A DNA stretch of 64,000 nt. Source: Thermocrispum agreste DSM 44070 (GTDB lineage Bacteria; Actinomycetota; Actinomycetes; Mycobacteriales; Pseudonocardiaceae). The notes under the pieces are model-generated. The model had not been told where the DNA came from, did not search any database, and was given only the letters and a program-made list of their open reading frames with translations. Shown here piece after piece: positions 56,249 through 64,000 of the stretch (positions are counted from its first letter, which is position 1; the number at the start of each line of letters is the position of its first letter). Where the stretch lies: positions 305,332 to 369,331 of the forward strand of contig NZ_KE386603.1 of NCBI RefSeq assembly GCF_000427905.1, in the 5' to 3' direction. The translations under genes and the position numbers were made by a program.

Positions 56249-57682
56249 ATGCCTGACCTGCCTGATCTGCCAACCACTTCACGTCGTTCCGTGCTCGGCG
56301 GAGCACTGGCCGGCGGCCTGCTCGCCGCCACCAGCTCCGGTACCGCGGCCGCCGCGGACCGTGCCGACGAAGTCGTCCCGGCCCGCAAACCGGGGCAGAA
56401 GTCGATGATCGGGGTGCCGTTCGAAGAGCACGACGTGGTCCGCATCGGCCTCATCGGGCTCGGCAACCGCGGGATGGGAATGCTGCCCGGATGGGCTGCG
56501 GTGCCGGGCGCGCAGGTCACCGCGGTGTGCGACATCCGGGCCGATCGGGCCAAGCGGGCGGCCGATCGCCTGGTCGAGCTGGGCAAGGACCGGCCGATGG
56601 AGTTCGGCGGCTCCGCCGAGTCCTACAAGAAGCTGGTGGCCAGCAGCGACGTGGACTTTGTCTACGTGGCGACGCCGTGGGAGTTCCACTACGAGCACGG
56701 CCGGGCGGCGCTGTTGGCGGGCAAGCACGTCGGGGTCGAGCTGCCCATCGCCACCGAGCTGCACGAGCTGTGGAGCCTGGTGGACACCAGCGAGCGGACC
56801 CGCAAGCACTTGTTCCTGATGGAGAACTGCTGCTACGGGCGCAACGAGATGGCGATGCTGCGCATGGCGCACGAAGGCCTGTTCGGGGACATCACCAACG
56901 GTCACGGCGGCTACCTGCACGACCTGCGCGAGCTGCTGTTCTCCCCGACCTACTACACCGACGCCTGGCGGCGGAAGTGGCACATGCGCAGCATCGGCAG
57001 CCTGTACCCGATGCACGGCCTGGCCCCGATCGCGGCGTGCATGGACATCAACCGCGGCGACCGGTTCACCACGCTGCGCGCCACGTCGACCGAGCCGAAG
57101 GGGCTGTACGACTACCGGGAGCGGTTCATCCCGAAGGACGACCCGATCTGGGAGGAGACCTACGTCAACGGCGACCTGGTGACCTGCCTGCTGGAGACCG
57201 AGCAGGGCCGGATCGTGCGGGCCGAGCACGACGTCAGCTCGCCCCGCCCGTACAGCAGGATCAACTCGCTGGCGGGCAGTCGCGGCATCGTGGAGGACTA
57301 CGTGGGCGGCGGCAACTCCAACGCCCGCGCCTACTTCGAGCCGGACCACAGCGGCCACACCTGGCGCAGCTTCGACAGCTACCGCGACCGGTTCGACCAC
57401 TGGCTGTGGAAGAAGGTCGGAGACAACCCGGACAACCCCGGCGGCCACGGCGGCATGGACTACGTGCTGCAGTGGCGGATCGTGCAGCAGATGCGCGCGG
57501 GCCTGGTGCCGGACATCGACGTGTACGACTCGGCGGTGTGGTGCTCGCCGGTGCCGCTGAGCGTGATGTCGTTGCAGCGCGGCGGGCGCCCGGTGAAGGT
57601 GCCGGACTTCACCCGTGGCCAGTGGAAGAAGTCCCGGCCAGGGCTGGACTCGCCGGAAACCGACATGCCACCGGTGGGCTGA
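56249..57682 (+). CDS. Tat-exported GH109-like Gfo/Idh/MocA oxidoreductase
   Basis: 477 aa. A Tat signal (TSRRSVLGG, a hydrophobic stretch, then an Ala-rich cleavage region) exports it folded with its cofactor. The Rossmann motif is GLIGLGNRGMG; VYVATPWEFHYEHGRAAL and GVELPIATELHELW follow, then the block ENCCYGRNEMAMLRM. These match glycoside hydrolase family 109, which cleaves alpha-N-acetylgalactosamine by an NAD-dependent redox mechanism; closely related exported oxidoreductases cannot be excluded. AAGGAG precedes ATG 56249. Confidence 0.88.
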   Translation: MPDLPDLPTTSRRSVLGGALAGGLLAATSSGTAAAADRADEVVPARKPGQKSMIGVPFEEHDVVRIGLIGLGNRGMGMLPGWAAVPGAQVTAVCDIRADRAKRAADRLVELGKDRPMEFGGSAESYKKLVASSDVDFVYVATPWEFHYEHGRAALLAGKHVGVELPIATELHELWSLVDTSERTRKHLFLMENCCYGRNEMAMLRMAHEGLFGDITNGHGGYLHDLRELLFSPTYYTDAWRRKWHMRSIGSLYPMHGLAPIAACMDINRGDRFTTLRATSTEPKGLYDYRERFIPKDDPIWEETYVNGDLVTCLLETEQGRIVRAEHDVSSPRPYSRINSLAGSRGIVEDYVGGGNSNARAYFEPDHSGHTWRSFDSYRDRFDHWLWKKVGDNPDNPGGHGGMDYVLQWRIVQQMRAGLVPDIDVYDSAVWCSPVPLSVMSLQRGGRPVKVPDFTRGQWKKSRPGLDSPETDMPPVG

Positions 57683-58107
57683 CGCCGGACGGCACGGGTC
57701 AGCGTGACATGCGGCGGCCCCGGCACTCGCTCGTCGTGCGCGAGGGAGGCCGGGGCTGCCCCTTGCCGTCGGTGCGGAGCCGGTCCGCTGGGTGGTTGGC
57801 GCACGTGTGTCGGTGCGGGTGGGCCGCACGGACTCGGTCTAGGAGTCGCGGACCGAGGTCCCTGGCTGTGGTGTGCAGGGGTTGGCCAAAGCCGCTGATC
57901 CGAGGTGGCGGCTCGCGTGGGGCACCGGTGCTGGGGTTGGCCAATGCGGCTGCTACGAGGTGGGCGGCATGGGGTCCGGCACCGGTGCTGGGGCTGGCCG
58001 CGGCAGGTGGCCGACGGGTTGCCCGAAACCGGATTCGGTACCTGGTGGCTCGGCATCGGGTGGGTGTGTGCCGGCCGCGCCCCGAAGCGGCGTTCCCGGC
58101 CGGCCGG
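57683..58107. other. Intergenic low-complexity region with direct repeats
   Basis: 425 bases, no convincing gene. A 22-base segment beginning GGCACCGGTGCTGGGG recurs at 57921-57942 and 57978-57999 with one change. It lies inside a looser 57-base repeat. Confidence 0.5.
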
Positions 58108-58470
58108 TCAGCGACCGTGAGGTGCGCCGGGGGCGGAGTGGTTCGGGAGCGCCGGTGGCTGCGGCCGGTGCGGCGGTGGTTCCGGGCGTGCGGGTGGCTC
58201 GGGCTTGGCTGGCGGTTGCGGCCTAGGGGTGGGCGGTGGTTCGCGATGCGGCAGGGGTGGCCGCGGACCGGGGCCCGGTGGCCGCGGTGCGGGATCCGGC
58301 CGGGGTGGCTCGGGATGCGGATCCGGCTCCGGCAGCGGCGGCTGCGGATCGGGGATCGGTGGTTCCGGTTGCGGCTCGGGGCCGGGTGGCACCGGGTCCG
58401 GCTCCGGCAACGGCGGGACCGGATCGGGATCGGGCCGCGGAATCGGGTCCGGAGGCGTCGGGTGGTTCAC
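58108..58470 (-). CDS. Possible proline-rich protein
   Basis: 120-residue frame made of P-x-P dipeptides (runs such as PEPDPVPPGPEPQPEPP). Pro codons vary freely between CCG, CCC and CCA while Pro is kept at every other place, which suggests selection on protein and not just a DNA repeat. It starts at GTG 58470, 79 bases after the anti-sigma gene, without a good ribosome site. No signal or domain is seen. Other frames give Gly-rich or Ala-rich repeats, so it could be spurious. Confidence 0.35.
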   Translation of the reverse strand: MNHPTPPDPIPRPDPDPVPPLPEPDPVPPGPEPQPEPPIPDPQPPLPEPDPHPEPPRPDPAPRPPGPGPRPPLPHREPPPTPRPQPPAKPEPPARPEPPPHRPQPPALPNHSAPGAPHGR

Positions 58471-58549
58471 AGCCGACCGGGCCTCGTCGGCGGTCGCGCC
58501 TGCCCGCCCGTGCCGTCGCCGGGCGTGGTGCGGACACCCCGATGCGTGA

Positions 58550-58984
58550 TCAATGAATCTCCTCGGCCCGGCCCTCCGGCGCGGACACCGGCTTGGCCTT
58601 GGCCAGCTCGATGTGCACCTGGCCCGCGCGCGCCCAGCCGCGGGCCCGGTCCGTCAGGGTGGTCAGCACCCGCCAGCCGAACGTCTGCGTGCTGGGTGGC
58701 TCCCGGTCGGAGGCGACCGATGCGCGGAACACGATCTCCTCGTCGCGCACGGTGAACCGGCAGATCAGCAGCGAATCCGGGCGGGCGAGCACGATGAGCG
58801 ACGAGCAGGCCTCGTCGACCGCGAGCTCCAGATCCGAAATGGCGTCGAGATCGAGGTCGGCGCGCATGGCGATGGTGACCGCCACGGCGCGCACCACCGG
58901 CAGGTGCACCGCTTCGGCGCCCAAGCGGATCTCGACGTCGTCGCGGGCGGCGATCGCCGGTGCGTGATGGTCTGCTCCGTCCAC
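58550..58984 (-). CDS. Anti-sigma-factor-type ATP-binding protein (RsbW/SpoIIAB-like)
   Basis: 144-aa GHKL ATPase domain protein. The N-box reads DLELAVDEACSSLIV; the rest is short, as in serine kinases that bind a sigma factor or phosphorylate an anti-anti-sigma STAS protein. GTG 58984 has AAAGGA upstream; the longer frame is not protein-like. Nearby STAS genes (59203, 59607) and a SigB/SigF-type sigma gene (62338) supply likely partners. Confidence 0.88.
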   Translation of the reverse strand: MDGADHHAPAIAARDDVEIRLGAEAVHLPVVRAVAVTIAMRADLDLDAISDLELAVDEACSSLIVLARPDSLLICRFTVRDEEIVFRASVASDREPPSTQTFGWRVLTTLTDRARGWARAGQVHIELAKAKPVSAPEGRAEEIH

Positions 58985-59202
58985 CAGGTTCCTTTCCCTC
59001 GCGCATGGCTCTCGCGCAAGCCACCCTGCGGATGAGCCGGACGTGTTCACCACGATGTACCCCGTGTCCGCCGGAAGCAACCGAAGCGGGCCATCACCCT
59101 GGTGCGGCTGGTTGATTGCCTCGGCCCGGTCCCCGTCCGTAGGCTGACCGTGACGGCCGACGCGATTGCCGGGTCGGTGCTCGATGTTCGGAAAGGGCTA
59201 CC

Positions 59203-59580
59203 ATGTCGGTTTCCTCGTCCACGCCAGGGCCTGCGTCCTCGGCGGGCGATGTCACCGTGCGCGTCGACCGGCGGGATTCCGCCGCGGTGCTGCGGGTGAC
59301 CGGCGAGATCGACATGAGCACCGCGGACCGGCTCACCGCCGGGCTCGACGACGCGTTGCGCGACCAGCCCAGCGTGGTGGTGGTGGACCTGCAGGGCGTG
59401 CGCTTCTTTGCGTCGGCAGGCGTCTCCGCGCTGGTCGCCGCCAGGGACACGGTCGGAGAGCGCACCCGGTTCGCGGTGGTGGTCAAGGGGAACGCGGTCC
59501 TGCGCTCGCTCAGGCTGAGCGGAGCCGATCTCGACTTGCCGCGCTACGACTCGGTGGACGCGGCGCTGGCGGACGCCTGA
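59203..59580 (+). CDS. STAS-domain anti-anti-sigma factor
   Basis: 125-aa single STAS domain: VLRVTGEIDMSTADRL, VVVDLQGVRFFASAGVSAL. The Ser in FFASAG is at the phosphorylation position of SpoIIAA/RsbV. GGAAAGGG precedes ATG 59203. In the usual scheme the unphosphorylated form binds the anti-sigma ATPase and frees the sigma factor. Confidence 0.92.
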   Translation: MSVSSSTPGPASSAGDVTVRVDRRDSAAVLRVTGEIDMSTADRLTAGLDDALRDQPSVVVVDLQGVRFFASAGVSALVAARDTVGERTRFAVVVKGNAVLRSLRLSGADLDLPRYDSVDAALADA

Positions 59581-59606
59581 ACTCGCCACCGCCTTGCCTG
59601 GATCGG

Positions 59607-59993
59607 TCAATCGAGCAGGGCCAGTGCGTCGTCCACCGTCGGGCGGATGGTGAAGCTGTCGCTGATCCCGGTGACCTCGAACGGGCGCAGGGTGGCGTGC
59701 TTGCTGGCGACCAGGATCAGCCGGATGCCGTTGGCCTTGGCTTCTTCCGCGCTCTTCAGCAGGGCGGACAGTGCCGCGGAGCCGAGGAAACGTACATCGG
59801 TCAGGTCCAGCACGACCGCCTCGGCCGGTGGCTGCAGCGCCTCGTCGAGCCGCTCGGTGAGGGCGTCCGTGCTGAGCATGTCGAGCTCGCCGGACACGGT
59901 GAGGACGACGACGCCGTCGCGGCCGCTGTCCGCCGGCGCGATGGACACCAGCCGGGCCACGTCGGCGTCGGCGTTCGGCTCGGGCTTGCTCAT
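59607..59993 (-). CDS. STAS-domain anti-anti-sigma factor
   Basis: 128-aa single STAS domain: VVLTVSGELDMLSTDAL, VVLDLTDVRFLGSAALSALL, with Ser at the phospho-acceptor place. ATG 59993 follows GGAGGTGG. Convergent with the STAS gene at 59203; the two are only moderately alike, so they may answer to different ATPases. Confidence 0.92.
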   Translation of the reverse strand: MSKPEPNADADVARLVSIAPADSGRDGVVVLTVSGELDMLSTDALTERLDEALQPPAEAVVLDLTDVRFLGSAALSALLKSAEEAKANGIRLILVASKHATLRPFEVTGISDSFTIRPTVDDALALLD

Positions 59994-60169
59994 GCCACCT
60001 CCAGGGTTGCCGAAACCCGACACTAGCCGTGGTTCGCCGCACCGCTCAAGGCGACGTCCCGGCCAGGCGTCATGCGGGGCGCGAGTTTGAAACTCTCGCC
60101 GGCTGGGAAACGTCTCATCGACCTCTACAATCGCCGTGTCCGACGACCCATTGACTGGAGCCCCCGCCC

Positions 60170-60913
60170 ATGGTCACAGCGCAGCGCGACCCGTTGGACG
60201 TCCGGGTCGTGGCCGATCCGAGGCGGTTGGGCGAGCTACGGAATCGGCTCAACGGGTGGCTGGCCGACCGGGGCATCCCCGAGGAACTGGCCGACCGGGT
60301 GGTGCTGGCCGCCAACGAGGCGGCGACCAACGCCATCGTGCACGCCTACCGGGACACCGAACCGGGGCCGGTGCGGCTGCGTGCGGAAGCCGACGGCCGG
60401 TCGGTCGTGGTGACGGTCTCGGACGAGGGCACGTGGAAGCCTGCCCGCCCGGGCGCGGGCCCCGGCGGCCGTGGCGTGCTGATCATGCAGGAGTCCATGG
60501 ACGACGTACGGATCGACCGCGGCACGCACGGCACGACGGTGACCCTGCGCGCTTCCGCGCAGCACGTCCCCGAGATCACCGACACGGTGGAGCCGGACGC
60601 CGAGCGTCACCGGTTGGACGTCCGCACTGTCGGCCAGACCACGGTGGCCCGGCTGCACGGTTCGGCGCACCCGGTGGCCGCCACGCACCTGCGCAGGCAG
60701 CTGCTGGCCGCCACCTGCGGCGGTGTCGTCCCGCTCGTGGTCGATCTGGCCGAGCTGGAGTCGGTTGACGGCGGGATCACCGAGGCGCTGCAGGCCGTGG
60801 CACACGCCGCGGACGGCGCCGGGGAGCGAGTGGTGGTGGTCGCCCCGACCGAAGCCGTCGCGCGGCGCTTGACCGGACTCAACGAGGCCCTGCAGATCGT
60901 GCGGGCGTCCTAG
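60170..60913 (+). CDS. Fusion of anti-sigma-type ATPase and STAS domain
   Basis: 247 aa. Residues about 10-130 are a GHKL ATPase (RVVLAANEAATNAIVHAY for the N-box, DEGTWKP and GPGGRGVLIM for the G boxes). Residues about 150-245 are a STAS domain. In the STAS part the phospho-acceptor region reads ESVDGGITEAL, with Gly at both usual Ser places, so it cannot be phosphorylated there. CTGGAG lies 10 bases before ATG 60170. Possibly a self-regulated or decoy partner-switching protein. Confidence 0.87.
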   Translation: MVTAQRDPLDVRVVADPRRLGELRNRLNGWLADRGIPEELADRVVLAANEAATNAIVHAYRDTEPGPVRLRAEADGRSVVVTVSDEGTWKPARPGAGPGGRGVLIMQESMDDVRIDRGTHGTTVTLRASAQHVPEITDTVEPDAERHRLDVRTVGQTTVARLHGSAHPVAATHLRRQLLAATCGGVVPLVVDLAELESVDGGITEALQAVAHAADGAGERVVVVAPTEAVARRLTGLNEALQIVRAS

Positions 60914-60930
60914 GCCCGGTGTGCGAGCCG

Positions 60931-60951
60931 GTGGCCGGCCGCAGGGGCCAC
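60931..60951. terminator. Possible bidirectional terminator hairpin
   Basis: GTGGCC-N9-GGCCAC forms a 6-bp GC-rich stem between the convergent ATPase-STAS and paaK genes. There is no U tract, as is common in actinobacteria. Confidence 0.35.
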
Positions 60952-60952
60952 G

Positions 60953-62245
60953 TCACGACCGGTCGCGCTTGTCCACCACCCGCCGCGCCTTGCCGATCGA
61001 CCGTTCCAGCGTGTCCGGGTCGATCACCTCGGCCTGGACCGTCACACCGACGGACTCCTTGATCCGGGTGCGCAGCGTCTCGGCCGCCGCGTCCCGCCTG
61101 CCGACAGGCACGTCCGGCCTGCTCTCCACCCTCACGGTGAGCTCGTCCAGGTGGTTCTTGCTGGTCAGGACCAGCTGGAACTGCGGGGCCAGCTCGTCGA
61201 TGCCCAGGATGATCTCCTCGATCTGGGTGGGGAAGACGTTCACGCCGCGCACGATGATCATGTCGTCGCTGCGGCCGGTGACCTTCTCCATGCGGCGCAT
61301 CGCGGGACGGGCCGTGCCCGGCAGCAGCCGGGTCAAGTCCCTGGTGCGGTACCGGATCAGCGGCATGGCTTCCTTGGTCAGCGACGTGAAGACCAGCTCG
61401 CCGTGCTCGCCGTCGGGCAGCACCTCCTCGGTGACCGGATCGATGATCTCGGGATAGAAGTGGTCCTCCCAGATGTGCAGGCCGTCCTTGGTCTCCACGC
61501 ACTCCTGGGACACGCCGGGGCCGATCACCTCGGACAGGCCGTAGATGTCCACCGCGTCCAGTCCAGCGCGGTTCTCGATCTCGGCGCGCATCTGCTCGGT
61601 CCACGGCTCGGCGCCGAAGATGCCCACCCGCAACGAGCTGGTCCTCGGGTCGATGCCTTGCCGCTCGAACTCCTCCAGCAGCGTGAGCATGTAGGAGGGG
61701 GTCACCATGATCACGTCCGGCCGCAGGTCGGTGATCAGCTGCACCTGCCGCGCGGTCATCCCGCCGGAAGCCGGGATGACCAGGCAGCCCAGCCGCTCGG
61801 CGCCGTAGTGCGCGCCGAGGCCGCCGGTGAACAGGCCGTAGCCGTAGGCGACGTGCACCTTGTCGCCGGGCCTGCCGCCCGCGGCCCGGATCGACCGGGC
61901 GACGACCTCCGCCCACGTGTCGATGTCGCGCTTGGTGTATCCGACCACCGTCGGCTTGCCCGTGGTTCCGCTGGAGGCGTGCACGCGGGCGAGCTGGTCC
62001 TGCGGCACGGCGAACATGCCGAACGGGTAGTTCTCCCGCAGGTCCTGCTTGGTGGTGAACGGGAAGTGGCGCAGGTCCTCCAGCGATCGGCAGTCCTTGG
62101 GGTGGACTCCGGTGGCGTCGAACGACTTCCGGTAGAACGGCACGTTGTCGTAGGCGTGCTGCAGGGTCCACTGCAGCCGCCGCAGTTGCAGCGCCCGCAA
62201 TTCGTCGAGGCTGAGGCGTTCCGCTTCGTCGGCCAGCTTGTTCAT
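60953..62245 (-). CDS. paaK: Phenylacetate-CoA ligase
   Basis: 430-aa adenylate-forming enzyme of the PaaK type, making phenylacetyl-CoA from phenylacetate, ATP and CoA. Motifs: HASSGTTGKPTVVGYT (P-loop), GIFGAEPWTEQMR, DIYGLSEVIGPGV, YRTRDLTRLLPG and the C-terminal RGVNVFPTQIEEIIL. ATG 62245 has only a weak ribosome site. No other paa gene is in the window, so it may serve a different aryl acid, or the rest of the pathway is elsewhere. Confidence 0.93.
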   Translation of the reverse strand: MNKLADEAERLSLDELRALQLRRLQWTLQHAYDNVPFYRKSFDATGVHPKDCRSLEDLRHFPFTTKQDLRENYPFGMFAVPQDQLARVHASSGTTGKPTVVGYTKRDIDTWAEVVARSIRAAGGRPGDKVHVAYGYGLFTGGLGAHYGAERLGCLVIPASGGMTARQVQLITDLRPDVIMVTPSYMLTLLEEFERQGIDPRTSSLRVGIFGAEPWTEQMRAEIENRAGLDAVDIYGLSEVIGPGVSQECVETKDGLHIWEDHFYPEIIDPVTEEVLPDGEHGELVFTSLTKEAMPLIRYRTRDLTRLLPGTARPAMRRMEKVTGRSDDMIIVRGVNVFPTQIEEIILGIDELAPQFQLVLTSKNHLDELTVRVESRPDVPVGRRDAAAETLRTRIKESVGVTVQAEVIDPDTLERSIGKARRVVDKRDRS

Positions 62246-62337
62246 GGTCCGCTAGTGTGCTCCGTCGGAGCCCTTCGCGGCCAGTGTCGGTTTCGCTCGA
62301 TTTCGGTCGTGGTCGGCCGTTTCGGCTCGGAGCGGGG

Positions 62338-63162
62338 TCAGCCGCCGGGCCGGCCGCCGAGCTCGTGCCGCAACGCGGCCAGTGACCGGGCCAGCAGCCG
62401 GGAGACGTGCATCTGGGAGATGCCGACGGCGCGAGCGATCTGGCTCTGGGTCATGTGCCGGAAGAACCGCAGTGCGATGATCCGACGCTCCCGTTCGGGC
62501 AGCTTGCGCAGCGCGGGCCGGAGATATTCCGCGTCGTCCACGATGTCGAGCGCGTCGTCGGTCTCGCCGAGCTGTTCGCCGTAGCCGTCGGAAGTGTCGT
62601 CGTCCTTGCGCAGCGGCCGGTCCAGCGAGGCGGGTCGGTAGGCGGCCGCGGCCGCCAAGCCGTCCAGCACCTCGTCGCGGCTGATGCCCAGGTGCTCGGC
62701 CAGCTCGCTGGGGCGCGGCGAGCGACCCAGCCGGTCGGCCAGGTCGCCGCTCGCCCGGACCAGCTGCAGGTGCAGTTCCTTCATCCGGCGCGGCACCCGC
62801 ATCGCCCAGGTGGCGTCACGGAAATGGCGCTGGACCTCGCCCTTGATGGTGGGCACCGCGAACGGCAGGAATCCGCGCCCGTAGTGCGGGTCGTAGCGGT
62901 CCACCGCGTTGATCAAGCCGATCGTGGCGACCTGCACCAGGTCGCTTTCCGGCTCCCCGCGGCCGGAGAACCGGCGGGCGATGTGTCGTGCCACGGGCAA
63001 GTGCTCGGCGATCAGGCGCTCCCGCAGCCGGGTGTGCTCCGCCGATCCTGCTGCCAGCGTGGTCAGCCGCTCGAACAGCGGGTCGAACCGGTCGTACTCG
63101 CCTTCCCGCCGCCCGGGATGCCGGGCGCGCACGCGGGGTGGTGCTGTCGTCGTGGAGTTCAT
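62338..63162 (-). CDS. RNA polymerase sigma factor, SigB/SigF family
   Basis: 274 aa. Region 2: SDLVQVATIGLINAVDRYDP and GFLPFAVPTIKGEVQRHFRD. Region 3: RSPRPSELAEHLGISRDEV. Region 4: LPERERRIIALRFFRHMTQSQIARAVG followed by ISQMHVSRLLARSL. Typical of stress or development sigma factors controlled by partner switching. ATG 63162 has GGAGGA upstream; the long open frame to 63444 runs into repeats and is not protein-like. The ATPase and STAS genes at 58550-60913 are its probable regulators. Confidence 0.94.
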   Translation of the reverse strand: MNSTTTAPPRVRARHPGRREGEYDRFDPLFERLTTLAAGSAEHTRLRERLIAEHLPVARHIARRFSGRGEPESDLVQVATIGLINAVDRYDPHYGRGFLPFAVPTIKGEVQRHFRDATWAMRVPRRMKELHLQLVRASGDLADRLGRSPRPSELAEHLGISRDEVLDGLAAAAAYRPASLDRPLRKDDDTSDGYGEQLGETDDALDIVDDAEYLRPALRKLPERERRIIALRFFRHMTQSQIARAVGISQMHVSRLLARSLAALRHELGGRPGG

Positions 63163-63849
63163 GCGCGGTTCCTCCACCTGCCGCCTTCTCGGGTGCAGTT
63201 GCGTGTCGCGTGGCGGCTGGGTACTCAACCGCGCGGTCCAGCGTTCCAGAGACAGACAGGTTTGTCCAATGGCGAGACAAATCTGTCTCTGGTGTGGTGG
63301 AGTGCCTGGTCGGGGCGGGTGGCCAGGCCTGTCGTGGGCACGAGCGCCACGAGCGAGATGGGGCGATGCGTCCGTGGGTGCGGGTCGATTGCGCGGGCTG
63401 GTGCGCGACGTGGATGCCGGTCGTTGCGTGGGCTCGTGCGGCAACGTGGATGTCGGCCGTTTGCGTGCGCGTGGCGGCGACCTGGGTGTCGGTCGTTTGT
63501 GTGCGCGTGGCAGCGACCTGGGTGCGGGTCGTGTGCGCGGGCTGGTGCGCGAGTGGGTGTCGGCCGTTGCGTGGGCGCGTCACGTGCGCTCGCGCACAAC
63601 GAGGTAGCACGTCGTGCCGACACCGCGAAGCAGCACGCTGCGGCGAGGCCAGGCGTGTGCGGCACGTTCACGATTGTGCCCTTGAGCTCCACCTGGCCCC
63701 CACCGGGCCGACGTGCGGCTGCGGTGCCGGCGGACCTGGCTGGACCGGCGGGTGATGTGTCGTTGCTCGACGACCTGCCGCCGGATCACATGGCGGGCGC
63801 GTGTCAGCGCCCGGCGGTCTGCCGTCTCGTGGCGCGAGACCCGCCGGGA
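63163..63849. repeat. Non-coding region with a 36-bp minisatellite
   Basis: 687 bases without a convincing gene. About five diverged copies of a 36-bp unit, each with a GTGGGTGTCGGTCGTT-like core, occupy 63385-63585. The period is a multiple of 3, so several frames stay open and give His/Arg or Thr-rich repeats, but none has a start or motif that I trust. The inverted repeat at 63246 lies in its first part. Confidence 0.65.
63246..63292. repeat. 47-bp interrupted inverted repeat upstream of the sigma gene
   Basis: Outer arms CCAGAGACAGA / TCTGTCTCTGG are perfect (11 bp). Inner arms TTTGTC / GACAAA pair after a 4-base bulge. It lies 84 bases before the sigma-factor start, so it could be an operator or an RNA structure of its leader. 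Confidence 0.7.
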
Positions 63850-63999
63850 TCAGCGCTCGACGGCCCGCCAGCCGTCCGCGGTGAGCACTTCGGGGTGGCG
63901 CTCCGCGTCGAGCAGGACCTTCGGCCCGGCGGTCACCCGGATCCCGTCCACGAAGACGCCTCGGCCCGCCTCCGTCGCATCGGTCACCGACCGCCAGCG
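63850..63999 (-). CDS. C-terminal end of an unidentified gene, cut by the window edge
   Basis: 49 residues ending ADGWRAVER, preceded by FVDGIRVTAGPKVLLDAERHP. The sequence is protein-like, and the stop lies at 63850-63852. Too short to assign a family. The rest of the gene lies beyond the window. Confidence 0.55.
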   Translation of the reverse strand, partial: RWRSVTDATEAGRGVFVDGIRVTAGPKVLLDAERHPEVLTADGWRAVER

Positions 64000-64000
64000 A

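Noticed and set aside
63385-63585. CRISPR or coding repeat protein
   Set aside because: No spacers, diverged units, and no frame with a credible start or motif.

Overview
This is a window of high-GC actinobacterial chromosome. The start codons are ATG/GTG behind GGAGG-type ribosome sites, genes are packed with many 4-base ATGA/GTGA overlaps, and there are DtxR/IdeR-type iron boxes, a glnX-glnH pair and a SigB/SigF-type sigma factor. The gene types fit the Pseudonocardiales (Amycolatopsis/Saccharopolyspora-like), but that assignment is an inference. I saw no rRNA, tRNA, CRISPR array, transposase or phage gene.

Region 1 (65-24544) is an iron-regulated hydroxamate siderophore locus. A divergent iron box (2733-2751) lies between a formyltransferase plus acyl-CoA ligase on the minus strand and an ornithine N5-monooxygenase, a giant four-module NRPS (C-A-T-E / C-A-T-E / C-A-T / C-A-T / C, 5468 aa) and an MbtH-like protein on the plus strand. 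A heterodimeric ABC exporter with its own iron box closes the locus. The adenylation code of module 3 (DMENLGLINK) is the one known for N5-hydroxyornithine. The layout matches the erythrochelin/foroxymithine type: acyl-D-(formyl-hydroxyOrn)-D-X-cyclo(hydroxyOrn-formyl-hydroxyOrn). The residue-2 code is not that of serine. Two of the five condensation domains have lost the second histidine of HHxxxDG, and they are the two expected to do unusual chemistry.

Region 2 (24924-51053) is a catabolic island. A minus-strand run of twelve genes (34277-47449) encodes an ABC importer, a Baeyer-Villiger-type monooxygenase, a cyclase-family hydrolase, an NDP-forming acyl-CoA synthetase, a pair of acyl-CoA dehydrogenases, an enoyl-CoA hydratase, two SDRs and a flavin reductase. 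Around it lie a thiolase, a nitroreductase, a second CoA-binding synthetase, a TetR regulator, a 3-hydroxyacyl-CoA dehydrogenase, another enoyl-CoA hydratase, a metallo-beta-lactamase-fold hydrolase and an MFS transporter. A LysR regulator follows, and then a family III CoA-transferase with a glutaryl-CoA dehydrogenase. Four copies of the dyad CCGACC-N4-GGTCGG (one imperfect) sit in the intergenic promoter regions and probably make the whole island one TetR regulon. Read together, a cyclic or keto substrate would be imported, oxygenated, hydrolysed, activated with CoA and beta-oxidised, with a glutaryl-CoA to crotonyl-CoA to acetyl-CoA exit. The substrate cannot be read from sequence.

Region 3 (51054-58470) has a VOC protein, a heme oxygenase under an 18-bp perfect iron-box palindrome, an unknown protein, glnH-glnX without an adjacent pknG, a Tat-exported GH109-like oxidoreductase and a possible proline-rich protein.

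Region 4 (58550-64000) is a partner-switching stress module (an anti-sigma-type ATPase, two STAS proteins, an ATPase-STAS fusion and a SigB/SigF-type sigma factor) with paaK embedded in it. It ends in a minisatellite stretch and the 3' end of an unidentified gene.
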